64,000 nt of DNA from Diploscapter coronatus (taxonomy: Eukaryota > Nematoda > Chromadorea > Rhabditida > Rhabditidae): the NCBI GenBank assembly GCA_964036155.1, contig OZ038422.1, positions 20,359,201 through 20,423,200 on the forward strand. Reading direction: 5' to 3'. Both the position numbers and the translations under genes were made by a program. The notes under the pieces were generated by a model that made no database searches, was not told the origin of the DNA, and saw only the letters and a list, made by a program, of their open reading frames with translations. Of this stretch, positions 36,883 to 47,129 are shown piece after piece (position 1 is the stretch's first letter; every line of letters starts with the position of its first letter).

Positions 36883-39749
36883 ATGCTACTATTTCCTAAA
36901 ATTATCGTCTTTCTTTGGATATCGATTGAATATATTTATCAAGTGAAAGCTGAGAATATTGAAAATAAATTAACAATTCCTGATATTGCTCAAGGTATTT
37001 ATTTATATATTATATTATATAAAAACTAAAATAATTACTATTCTTTTTTTTATAGATTTGACCCGTGAACATGTAATGAGTTCACAATTACCGCGACATC
37101 AAATGAAGTTATTCAAACAAGTAAGGAAAGCATATTTTATTAAGCAAAAATAGTTAAAAAATATGAACATGAGCAGATTTTACAGTGCAATGGGGAAATT
37201 TTGATATTTCATTATAGTGAAAGGACTTTTACACTGAAAATACTCTTGACAATCAGAACAATCGTACTCATTAAGGTATGGGATATCACTGATAGAAATG
37301 AACCTGTTGCAAACATGAGAGAAGAAATTAAACCTATTGCTGAGAAATTGATAACTAGTCAAGTTGGTACATCAATTAATCCAGAAGTAATGGATCGTCA
37401 TTTGGTTTGTGGTATAAATAGATAAATTATTCTAAAGATATTTAATTAAGAAAAAACAAATGAAGATGTTTGATTCTATGATTGAAGAAAATAATAGATT
37501 CCATAGCATGATTAATTTAAATGAAGATAAGCTTACAGCTGCAAAGGTAAGTGACTTAGTCATTAAATTTCTAATTCCTAATATGTTAGTAAAATTATTA
37601 GAATACAATATTTGTATTGTTATAATAAAAAAAACTATAAACGAGATAATTATTGTTGTAAAATTTCCAACAAAAAATTGATTTTAGATCAAAGAATTGG
37701 ATAAAGAAATTCAAACGATGTCATTCAATGTCAGCCTTGGGGGCAAACATGTAGAATTGAAGCATAATGACATTTATGACGAGTACTCTAATTTGTTAAA
37801 TTCCTATGATAATAGTGTTGTTCTCAAATGGTTTCGATACAAAAACAATGTAAACCCAGAGGTAATTTAATAATTACGTAATTATCGGCATTACTTGCAA
37901 TAATTCTGAGAAAAATACCATCTTTTTAAAAAATATTATTGCTCAGTTTAATTTGCGCATATCCGCACGTATCCGTGTGGATCGGCAGTTTGAATGCAGA
38001 ATATAATAATTGATTTTATCTCGATACATTTGGCAATTCGATAAACATTCCAGGAAATGGCAAAACCGAAACATTCGCCTATATCTGATTCAAACGATAA
38101 TGATACACCAATAAGAGGTAAAAATTAATTTTTTCTCATAAAATTATCGATTTTCAGATGTCAATCCCGTAGATACTCCAGTAAAGACTTCCAAAAATGG
38201 CCTTCGGCCAATACCGATTTCTTTTAACTCTCAAGCCATTCTCTATCTATTCCCACAGAAATGTACGATAAAATGATCTACTTGAACATTCATTCGGAAT
38301 TTCAGACCACAGAGGAACTGCAAAGGTTATCCATTTCTATCAGAAGGATATTTGCTACATTCTTTCTGGAGATGAGGCTTGTCACCAGAATGGTCAAATT
38401 TCTTGCAAAAATTAGCATACTTTTCATTTTAGTATTCGCGCATTCCTGTAAGGCTTGCATCGACTACACTCCGTTGAGTGCAATGACCTATCTTCCACCA
38501 GACTGGTGCATCTGTTTCAGCGATGAATCTGATTGTTCGGGATACAACGCATGTTGGCCGAATTTTGGTTAATTTGAGAATTCTAATGAAAATGTATTAG
38601 GAAATGAATACATTATTTTAGAAATATACTATAATTTAAAAAATGTAAATACAAAAATATCCAATTTCAGGATATACTGTCGATCTAAGTTCTGATGGGT
38701 TTAAACATATCCGATCAATATCCATTATAAGCGGTCCTGTTTGTCAAACGCGTGCGAAGAAGCTATCAAAAGCACCAACTCTTAATATTGAGGGCTTAGA
38801 GTAGGCAAATATTGCTCCATAAAATTAAAAAAAAATTAATTTAGATGTCATCCAACCCGACAAAATAACGTGATCGGCGACGGCTTTGATGACTATTCAA
38901 TGGTTCAATCGCCAAACCTTCCTTCGCCGTATATTCAACCGAATCATAACCACATGATTCTGCAGCTGTTTGATAGAAAGTGTTAGTCTTGCCATAAATC
39001 TTTTTTAAAATTTATTATTTCTGTGTTAAAAATTTTGCCACTATTTATTTATAGGGCACACTGGCAATGGAACCATCTTTAGTTTCTTCAAAGGAGACGT
39101 CTGCTACAATATTAAGACGTGCAACATCGTTAGCCCTTCCAGTGCATACGTTTACGCTCCGAAATGCTGGTCCGTCTGTTTCAGTAAGGACGAAGATTGC
39201 AAGGGGCTCACGAAATGCTGCCCCAATTATGGTAGGAATTTGAAATATTTTTTTATCAAAGGTGGTGGATTTTGAAGTTAGTATTATGGACTGTGAGGAA
39301 GTAGATATTGCATACATTTTGCAAACTTCCTCTCCTAGACTTAACCCCCGAGAAATAGCTAGCGCCGTGAAGAGACGGAAGAGATAACAAAAGAAAAGGA
39401 GGAAGCAAAGAAAGGCGGAGCAAGTGTAAAAGCGAGTTGCAAAGTATGTGCAGTACCTACTTTCTTGCATTCCATAATATGATCTATTTATGATAACTCT
39501 TTATATATCATCAACGCATAGAGAGTTAAGATAAATTTCTAGGATATAACACAGTCTAATCTAATAAGAAAATAATTTTGCACATAAATGTTTTATTTTT
39601 ATCAATATGCAGGGTGGCCGGCTGATTTACACTATGATGGATTAGCCGGATTAAAGTCATTCGCGATTTACGACCGGGGATGCTATGAATTCAGCGGATC
39701 CAATATTACCGAAACACGAGCCAGCAAAATTGCTGAATCTTGTGTGTAA
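36883..39749 (+). CDS. Cassette gene B: putative secreted protein with tandem Cys-rich domains
   Basis: I model 13 exons: 36883-36994, 37056-37120, 37276-37413, 37451-37546, 37688-37861, 38054-38117, 38158-38262, 38306-38392, 38433-38567, 38671-38800, 38845-38981, 39055-39231, 39613-39749 (1557 nt, 518 aa). The signal peptide and helical cassette match A and C. The C-terminus holds two homologous domains. Each starts with a hydrophobic strand (AILYLFPQKYHRGT; MILQLFDRKWHTGNGT), then D-(I/V)-CY, W-(C/S)-(I/V)-CFS-x-(D/E)-(E)-DC and C-x-PN-(F/Y)-G, then a DL-x-x-DG segment ending in a short strand. The pattern faintly resembles beta/gamma-crystallin repeats; that is a guess. The donor of intron 3 is mutated (GGT followed by ATAAAT instead of GTAAAT), so this copy may end early after ..GINR or be a pseudogene. 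AATAAA lies at 39940. Confidence 0.55.
37412..37450 (+). other. Defective intron 3 of gene B
   Basis: Genes A and C have GGT|GTAAATAG at this junction. Copy B reads GGTATAAATAG, so the GT at the conserved position is lost. The only nearby GT (two bases earlier) shifts the frame into a stop. Unspliced reading stops at TAA after ..GINR. Confidence 0.6.
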
Positions 39750-39939
39750 ATTCTGGACCTTGTGCAGTGTATATTTAAAATGATAAATGATGCGAAATTT
39801 TGATATCGTTGATTGGAGAGAAAGTTGATATTCATATGAAGCAATTAGAAATCGAATTTGGATAAGCGAAATAGTGAGTCGCGTAGAAGAGAAACGAGAT
39901 AAATAGTGTAATTTTTGAATATTGACGTTCTCGCCAATC

Positions 39940-40105
39940 AATAAAAATTCGATCACATGATACAGACAACTCCCGAAAATATCCAATAAAGGCGCTGTGA
40001 AATTGCAACTAAAATGTAAATTATTGAATAGTTGTCTGTTAAATATTTTGAATTAAATCCTATTCTTGATTCTATCATTGACAAATTTTATATTTATATT
40101 TTCTT
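39940..40105 (+). repeat. Left arm of 3'-flank inverted repeat
   Basis: Reverse complement of about 40545-40720 with small indels. Shared blocks include ACATGATACAGACAACTC, GAAATTGCAACT-like sequence and CCTATTCTTGATTCTATCATT. Confidence 0.8.
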
Positions 40106-40544
40106 ATCTTTAAAAATTACCATACATTGCATTTCTTACTTTCATGTTCATACTCTCTCACATCATCAAAATGTTTAATTTCATAGCTCCCCTTCTGAAA
40201 ATCCATCAAATCATAAAACTAAAACTATCTAATTAAAAAAATCAATCAATCATTTAGAATATTTCTGTCATCATTCAATTATCCCATTGATGTCATTTTC
40301 AAAAATTTCAAGTTCCTTTTCATCCATAAAAATGCAAAGGAGAATCGACTCATTAAAGGAGAAATCACTTCTAATAAGGATAATTGCTCAATCGTCTAAC
40401 CAAACCCAAACAAAACCTATACGTTGTACACAGCGGAAAAATTGCGCATCGTTTGGTGCAAACCCCATCTCAACTGGATGATCACATCTCCAGACATAAA
40501 CGTGCACAAACAAACACATTTTACAAAAAAAATACTAGTAGGGT

Positions 40545-40720
40545 TTGATAAATATAAAATTTGTCAATGATAGAATCAAGAATAGGATTTGATTCAAAAT
40601 ATTTAACATACTAATGTTCACTAGTTTATGTTTCAGTTGCAATTTTTCAGCGTCTTTGTTGAATGTCTTCGAGAGTTGTCTGTATCATGTGCATTGAAAT
40701 TAAATTATTTTACTTTATTG
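40545..40720 (-). repeat. Right arm of 3'-flank inverted repeat
   Basis: Inverted partner of 39940-40105. It starts about 45 bp downstream of the kelch-gene stop codon and includes that gene's probable poly(A) signal. Confidence 0.8.
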
Positions 40721-40764
40721 GATAAAATTTTCAATATGAAATCTGAGATTATTATAATCAAGCT

Positions 40765-43125
40765 TTATTTTATTTTAATTTTTCCGACTTCTCGCCATTT
40801 ATTCGTTTGTGGATCGTATTCCTCGATTGAATTACAAAAATGTTCCATAGAACGTTTTTGAAACCTAAGTTAACAAATATTTCGTATGAAGATATGCAAA
40901 ATCTCAGCTCACCCTCCAATTGCATACAATTTCCCGTTAGCGACAATGGGCGAATTATAATATCTTGTATAATGCATATCAGCAATTCGAGAAATTCGAC
41001 TGTTAACTGGAGCTGACGGGTCGAAACACAGACAGGATTTTAATAATCCACCACTAAATATATAATGATAGATTATTTATCATACAAAATTAACGACTAT
41101 CCTCCTCCAGTTATGTAAATTTTTCCATTTAACGATGCAACTCCAAAATAATCTTCTATTTCTTGAATCTCTCCAATTTCAATCCATTCCCGTTCATCGT
41201 CTGATAATCGATATATCTTTCCGCTTTCATGGCCACCAATAACTGAATATCCACAATTACAATAATGAATATGCTATAATGTGACCGTATAAAACTTTAT
41301 TGCGTGTTATTGTTAGAGCACGGTTAATTGGACGAGGAAATGCAGGTCCTGCTTGCCATGTTCCATCTGTTAAAACCTGAATAAATTATTTCATGAACTT
41401 TCATTCGATCTTCTTACATCAACGCGATTTGTATCTTTTCTTGTTATAGGACCCTCTCCACCCAAATAATACAATTTGTCTTTGAAATAAGCCACAGATG
41501 CAAAATCACGCCATTCAGGAGGATCTGGGCCTGTAAAATTCTTTGAATCGGTCATTCATGGATTTGTTGATAAGACCTCTTGAAACTTTTCGAGTATACA
41601 GGTCAAAAATTTCAAAAATCCTCTTGAATGAATCAACTCCAAAAATCTGAAATCTAAGAAACTATTCAAAGTAACGAACGTAAGAATTTACCTTATCCTT
41701 TGTAGTTGCTATTTGATATGACCAATACCAATTGCGGAATTTTGCAATCTCTTCGACTGAGTAGGTAGATGAATTGAACAAGCATATTTTATTTTTAATC
41801 ACTACCATTATGTTTTGTTTCTGAAATTATCACTTCCATTTAAGTAATGAACTATCTATTTTCAAAATGCAAAAGAAACGACATTTTGGATCACTCTCAT
41901 CAGATCCCCCAACAGTTTATGATGGATTGAAGCCTTGAAATAATTTTTAGGCAAGAATCATGCATGAGGAAACCCTGTCGCATCGATTTTGTGTTAATTA
42001 TTATATTCCGCATTCAAACTGCCGATCCACACGGATACGTGCGGATATGCGCAAATTAAACTGAGCAATAATATTTTTTAAAAAGATGGTATTTTTCTCA
42101 GAATTATTGCAAGTAATGCCGATAATCACGTAATTATTAAATTACCTCTGGATTTGGATTGTTTTTGTATCGAAACCATTTGAAAACAGTATTATTATTC
42201 ATTATTTCATAGGAATTTAACAATTTTAAGTACTCGTCATAAATGTCATTATGCTTCAATTCTACATGTTTGCTCATAAGACTGGCATTGAATGGCATCG
42301 CTTGAATTTCTTTATCCAATTTTTTTATCTAAAAATATTTTTTTAATAAACTTTACGACAATAATTATCTCGTTTATAGTTTTTTTACTATAACGATACA
42401 AATATTGTATTCTAATAATTTTACTAACATATTAGGAATTAGAAATTTAATGACTAAGTCACTTACCTTTGCAGCTGTAAGCTTATCTTCATTTAAATTA
42501 ATCATGCTATGGAATCTATTATTTTCTTCAATCATAAAATCAAACATAATCATTTGTTCTTCCTTAATTAAATATCTTTAGAATAGTTTATCTATTTACA
42601 CCACAAACCAAATGACGATTCATTATTTCTTGATCAATTGATGTACCAATTTGACTAGTTATCAATTTCTCAGCAATAGGTTTAATTTTTTCTCTCATTT
42701 TTGCAACGGGTTCATTTCTATCAATGATATCCCATACCTTAATGAGTACGATTGTTACTGATCGTCAGGAGTATTTTCAGTATAAAAAGTCCTTTCACTA
42801 TAATTAAATATCAAAATGTCCCCATTGCACTGTAAAACCCACTTATGATCATATTTTTAAACTATTTTTGCTTAATAAAATATGCTTTCCTTACTTGTTT
42901 GAATAACTCCATTCGATGTCGCGGTAATTGTGAACTCATTACATGTTCACGGGTCAAATCTATAAAAAAAAGAATAGTAATTATTTTAGTTTTTATATAA
43001 TATAAATAAATACCTCGAGCAATGTCAGAAATTGTTAATTTATTATCAATATTGTCAGCTTTCACTTGATAAATATATTCAATCGATATCCAAAGAAAGA
43101 CGATAATTTTAGGAAATAGTAGCAT
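40765..43125 (-). CDS. Cassette gene C: signal peptide cassette joined to a kelch-repeat module
   Basis: I model 13 exons: 43125-43014, 42959-42895, 42737-42600, 42562-42467, 42328-42146, 41933-41883, 41820-41692, 41646-41577, 41530-41418, 41376-41286, 41242-41098, 41053-40913, 40864-40765 (1434 nt, 477 aa). Exons 1-5 encode the shared secretory cassette (MLLFPKIIVFLWISIEYIY.., ..KHVELKHNDIYDEY..). Exons 7-13 encode kelch repeats, seen as KLYYLGGEG, LYVIGGHESGKIYRL, GKIYITGG, GKLYAIGG and a last SIEEYDPQTNKWREVG. There is no BTB or BACK domain, unlike cytosolic KLHL ubiquitin-ligase adaptors, and the last repeat is cut short by the stop. Exon 6 is short and least certain. If the cassette does not join the kelch part, exons 7-13 would be a separate truncated kelch gene starting near 41806 (NIMVVIK). 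A TTAA transposon lies just upstream of the start codon. Confidence 0.6.
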
Positions 43126-43133
43126 TCTCTTAA

Positions 43134-44208
43134 GACGCATTCTTTGAATAAACGGAACAACTGTCAAAGGGGGGTCCGGACAACTGCAAAAGTGTCTCGG
43201 ATCCGAACCAAACTTATATGGTGGATACACCCATGGGCCCTAATCACAAAAATGGGGAGATCAGGTCCCGCCCTCAAAAGTGGGCGGGACTAGGTGGGAA
43301 TCAAAGTTGGGAGTTTTGACGATTTGACTGCAAACAGAAGGTACAAATAAAACTTTTTTGCTATAAAAAATTAAAAAATGATGAACGTAACCATGGAATG
43401 TACTTTCTAGAAATATAGTGGTTTAGGGAGGTCAGCCACTTGCTGAGTGAGAGGGAATTCCAAAGTCAAAAGTGTCAAAAATGACAGTTTCAAAACATGC
43501 ATTTTTGCATAAAATCGCTTCTACTGAAAAAGTTCACAATTTCCAAAAATCTAATGCCATATTCGAATTCTACGCATCAACTTACCCTAAAATCAGTTAT
43601 AAAAGACATTAATTAGGCGTGACATGTTTGAGAAAAATGCAGTCAAATGGGCGTGGCCTGAGGGTCGAGTTTAAAAAAAAATCGATCAGAAAATTCAAAC
43701 GATACACCAATCGATAGCCCTCGAAAAATTGAGCAACTTTTGTGAAGACATCTCATAGTTATCTATTATGGTATGGGAGTGGTACCTCAAAAACCAACAT
43801 TTAGTGCCAATTTTCAAAAAAATGATACGAGAATATTTCCATAGGTAGTCTACCAACATTTGGGCTCAAATTGAAGCTAGAGACATCTATTATTTATTTT
43901 CATAAAATTTGAAGTCGAACGATACCAAACATGGTATTGTACCAAATGATATCGACCCATATGGTTAAGCTACCATTTAGTAACCAATACCCATCATGTT
44001 ATATACCAAACGAAAGCCCTTATCGACCTGAGTAATATGTTGAAAACCGCTTGAAAAATGGATTAATCTATCGACTTTTATGGTCAGTCGAAGTTGCCCC
44101 ATTCTTGTGATTAGGGCCCATGGGTGTATCCACCATATAAGTTTGGTTCGGATCCGAGACACTTTTGCAGTTGTCCGGCCTTTGTTCGGGTTATTCAAAG
44201 AATGCGTC
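43134..44208. mobile_element. 1,075 bp TTAA-flanked inverted-repeat transposon (piggyBac-type MITE)
   Basis: The ends are long inverted repeats of about 115 bp: left GACGCATTCTTTGAATAA.. and right, reverse complemented, GACGCATTCTTTGAATAA... They share CCGGACAACTGCAAAAGTGT, CTCGGATCCGAACCAAACTT and CACCCATGGGCCCTAATCAC. It is flanked on both sides by TTAA (43130-43133 and 44209-44212). Genes A and B contain the uninterrupted site, with TTTAAGAGAATGCT reading straight through a single TTAA, so the insertion point is exact. A TTAA duplication is the mark of piggyBac-type transposition. No transposase is present, so it is non-autonomous. Confidence 0.9.
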
Positions 44209-44212
44209 TTAA

Positions 44213-44605
44213 ACTTTAGCAATATTTCGCTTTGAGAAAATAAAACAATTTAAAAATATCATATTATAAATTTTATTTTATGTGTGTAGGATCTATTCAC
44301 TCACATTATGTAGTGCAATTATGGTCGTAGTATGTAAAAGGTTTATCACAATTTAGAAATGTTAACTGAAATAGAAAAATCACAATATTTATTAGGAATA
44401 TAAACAAAATATTTTTTTTTTAATTTGTACCTTAGTTACCTGAAATATATGCTACTAATATGAATAAGCGTCATATTACTAATGGTTGTGTTAGTTTTAA
44501 AGTGTATCGATTTCCAAATCAGATAACAATCTTTATATGGGAATAGAATATGACTAACTAAGATTTCAAAACGGATAGATACGTTAGTGCATTATAAACA
44601 TATTT
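44213..44605 (-). promoter_or_regulatory. Shared upstream region of cassette gene C, displaced by the transposon
   Basis: Inverted homologue of the regions upstream of genes A and B. It is now separated from the gene C start codon by the 1,075 bp TTAA element. The conserved blocks are intact. Confidence 0.55.
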
Positions 44606-44700
44606 ATTGAACTAGAATTTCCTCGCTTCGCGCCCGCTCGCCTCGTCGTTCTAGTGACAACCTTCATTATATAGTAGAGGTAATTTAAGAGTGGATGGCA
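44606..44700. other. GC-rich insert upstream of gene C
   Basis: A ~40 bp GC-rich block (CTCGCTTCGCGCCCGCTCGC and onward, 44622-44650) stands out in AT-rich surroundings. It is bracketed by CTAGAA and TTCTAG (44613-44656). It replaces about 400 bp that separate the matching blocks upstream of gene B. Origin unknown. Confidence 0.45.
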
Positions 44701-45064
44701 GGAAAAATTAAAGTCATAAGGAAGGGGTGCGGAACAGGGATCCGTCGATTTGGCTGATTTTTTACATATGTTGTACAGTTTTTCACACCGATTCTCATGG
44801 TGCTATCCGTTTTTCGAAAATCGATTACTGTAGCGGATTACGGTAGATTAAAGTTTTGACTGATCCGATCTCGGATTCACATTGGTATGAGCTCCAGAAT
44901 TTTTTGAAGTATGACGACCAAATCCAGCATACTGCTTTTTTAGCATAAATTTTCAAAAATTCATAATTTTCTTATTTCTAAACCAAATTGAATAATTATT
45001 TTTTTGTTTCTTAGATCTTGTCGAGGAGAATATGGGAAAAATAAAAAGAAATTTTTAGAAAATT

Positions 45065-45465
45065 AATTTTGGCAGAAAAAAGTTACCCGAAGATACCCTA
45101 TACACCCGTACTGGGTTTACAGGTAAGTGACGTTGGAAAAATATGTCCTTCCAGTATGTTGTGCAGAATGACACAACGAACAACTTTTGTCGTTGGACCA
45201 ACTTTCGAATCATTACCGTTAGGGCTCCAAAATTTTTGGAAGCTCGACGACCAAATTCAGCATAATGCTTTTTTAGCACAAATTTTTAAAAATTCATATC
45301 TTCCTGTGTGTGCACATTCTAGAATAAGTTCTGGAACAAAAGTTGATCAATTTGAAGAGCTCTACAAGATTTCATGGAAAACTCCGACGTTAACTCAGAT
45401 TACACATGTAAACACAGTACGGGTATATAGGGTAGCTTCGGATAATTTTTTCCCACCAAAAATAT
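45065..45465. mobile_element. MITE-like element with ~50 bp inverted ends
   Basis: The left arm (GGCAGAAAAAAGTTACCCGA.. to ..CGTACTGGGTTTA) is the diverged reverse complement of the right arm (TAAACACAGTACGGGTATAT.. to ..TTTTTTCCCACC). An internal block (CGACCAAATTCAGCATAATG and following, 45246-45300) is also repeated directly about 330 bp upstream (44908-44965), so a second, partial copy lies at about 44880-44970. The frame 45069-45563 runs across this element and is not a gene. Confidence 0.6.
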
Positions 45466-45467
45466 TA

Positions 45468-45920
45468 TTCGAAAATTTATGCAGAAATACTGGTCATCCT
45501 GTACACGTAACGAAATTAAACTTACAAGTGACTTGGATATCTAGAATTTGTAGAATCGAATAAAAATCATCTTGAAGAGAAAAGCGAAATTGTGCAAACA
45601 ATAGTTTATAAGAGTTTAATATTTGATTCTACCAAATTTTGATGAAAGTATACGAATTCAATGACCATTTAAAAACTGATCTATCACTATTCATCTAATT
45701 TTCCCTGAGATTTTGCCTAGATCGAGCTCCGATATGTGGTGGAGAGTTTCTTCTGCTCCTCAGTGGCCATCTTCTCGACAAATTTAACACAGTAGCTGCA
45801 CGTCGGCTTGATGCGGTAATTGTTTTCAGCCGCGTATTTGAATCCTTCCTGAAAATATCATTAATGGAAAAGTTATTTTTTGAATTTTATAACTACCAAA
45901 TGATATTTATTTTCAGAAAA
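45468..45920. repeat. Right copy of island-flanking direct repeat
   Basis: Direct repeat partner of 31950-32410. It carries the functional third exon of the GNAT gene and part of its second intron. Confidence 0.85.
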
Positions 45921-46157
45921 AAACTTACCTCAACAAGTATTTTCGCAATTCCTTTTCCCTGCTGCTCTGGCGGAGTTACCGTGTGCTGAAAGTCGAGAAC
46001 TCGGTTGGGAAGCTCTTGGTATTGGAGATAGGCTTTTGAGTTGTTCGCTAAAATATAAATAGAACATAATTCCAACCTTAGAATAAATATTTCGCTTACC
46101 AAACTTGATGAAGAATTCCATCGCCTTCTTGCAATGCTCAACACGGAGAGAGCCCAT
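45717..46157 (-). CDS. NATD1-like GNAT-fold acetyltransferase (YjdJ type)
   Basis: A small one-domain protein of 102 aa from three exons: 46157-46100, 46047-45929, 45848-45717 (309 nt). It matches the single-domain YjdJ/NATD1 (GTLF3B) subfamily of GCN5-related N-acetyltransferases in length and motifs. Seen are LQYQELPNRVLDFQHT (beta strands; Q40-H41-T42), then VTPPEQQGKGIAKILVE with the acetyl-CoA loop QQGKGI (48-53), and a C-terminal IKPTCSYCVKFVEK that corresponds to the conserved PTC(W/S) block. The substrate of this subfamily is not established. The start ATG follows ATTTTAAG by 10 nt, a possible trans-splice acceptor. Its last exon has a second copy 13.5 kb to the left, at 32200-32331. 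Confidence 0.88.
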
Positions 46158-47129
46158 TTTAGAGGGTCTTAAAATTTCGATAATTGCAATTTTTGCATTT
46201 CATTATTCGATTACAGTATTACTAACGAAAATTTTATCGTAATTTATAGCCATAGAAAGAACCAGATAGTTTTTCAATTATTTATTTAACCACATTTATT
46301 AAAAATTAAAAGCACTGCATAATACATATTCCGCGAAGAATTATCGTACTTATCACACATAGCCATAGATGGGCTAATTTACGAATTCAAATGAAAGGAC
46401 TAGCCAACATTTTGGAGATGGAGAGATTAAATTAGATTGAAAACATCACAATTGGCAAAAAACTAGGAAATTGGAAAGAAAATAAGAATGAGATAGACGA
46501 GATGGACCATGAATGATGAAGCGATATAATTGGATAATTAGAGTTCGAAATGAAAAAAATGAAAATGAATTTGCAATTGGACAATTAAAGCCGTCGAAAC
46601 TGAGGGATTCTCACTGAAAACCCAAATGAATATCGTAAAATGCATAGAGGAAAGATTCGGAGAAAACTTGATTATTGGAAAGCACACTAGTAGAGTTCAT
46701 CAACAGACTAAGTTATGCAAAGGTACCAATTTGTAAATGTTGATTTTCGTTACAACCTGATCTATATTGATGAACTGGTGCGCTTTAAACAAGCCAATAG
46801 ATGATAGCTGAACAGTGACTGTTTCAACAGGGATAAAGGGTATTTTTGCAAGGGAACTTCAAAAGGATTAGATAGCTGCTGTTTGTATGGCAAAAATGGC
46901 AAGAAAAGAGCCAATCTCGGATAAGGACTACCATTCAGAAGATTAACACATTGATGCAATTAGAAAACAAGACATCTTTGGACACATTTGATCTGGCATC
47001 GGTTGATTTAGAAACTTGCAAAATGAATTAACTAACACATATCGAGATCGGGAATAGTTTTGTGAAAAAATCGCATCGTAATAGATTTTAGTCGTACCGT
47101 GTTTTTGTGTGAAAAAAGGAATTAAGAAT
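46158..47129. other. Intergenic region between the GNAT gene and unc-16
   Basis: No gene is seen in this ~970 bp. It must hold the 3' UTR of unc-16 and the upstream region of the GNAT gene, both on the minus strand. I could not place a poly(A) signal with confidence. Confidence 0.5.

Larger units (their letters stand above)
39750..40764. other. Tail-to-tail intergenic region between genes B and C
   Basis: Non-coding. It is dominated by an inverted repeat (about 39940-40105 against 40545-40720) made of the 3' flanks of genes B and C, each including an AATAAA on its own strand (39940-39945 plus; 40714-40719 minus). The ~440 bp spacer has no gene I can support. Confidence 0.55.

Noticed and set aside
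37186..37425. Longer open frame running into exon 3 of gene B (ILIFHYSERTFTLK..)
   Set aside because: The same segment is frameshifted in copies A and C, while the exon beginning after CATTAAG is in frame in all three. It is most simply intron 2 sequence that happens to be open in B.
38390..38570. Apparent small secreted protein starting MVKFLAKISILFILVFAHSC
   Set aside because: The hydrophobic start is the translation of a 40-nt intron (GTCAAATTTC.. to ..CATTTTAG). The frame upstream (HRGTAKVIHFYQKDICY) is homologous to the second domain of gene B and joins the Cys-rich exon in phase, so this is the inside of gene B.
33254..43125. Assigning the cassette to a known nematode secreted family such as SXP/RAL-2 or fatty-acid/retinol-binding proteins
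   Set aside because: Size and signal peptide fit loosely, but I do not see the characteristic motifs of either family, so no name is given.
45069..45563. 164-codon open frame on the plus strand
   Set aside because: It spans an inverted-repeat element and the flanking duplicated DNA and has no domain or splice context.
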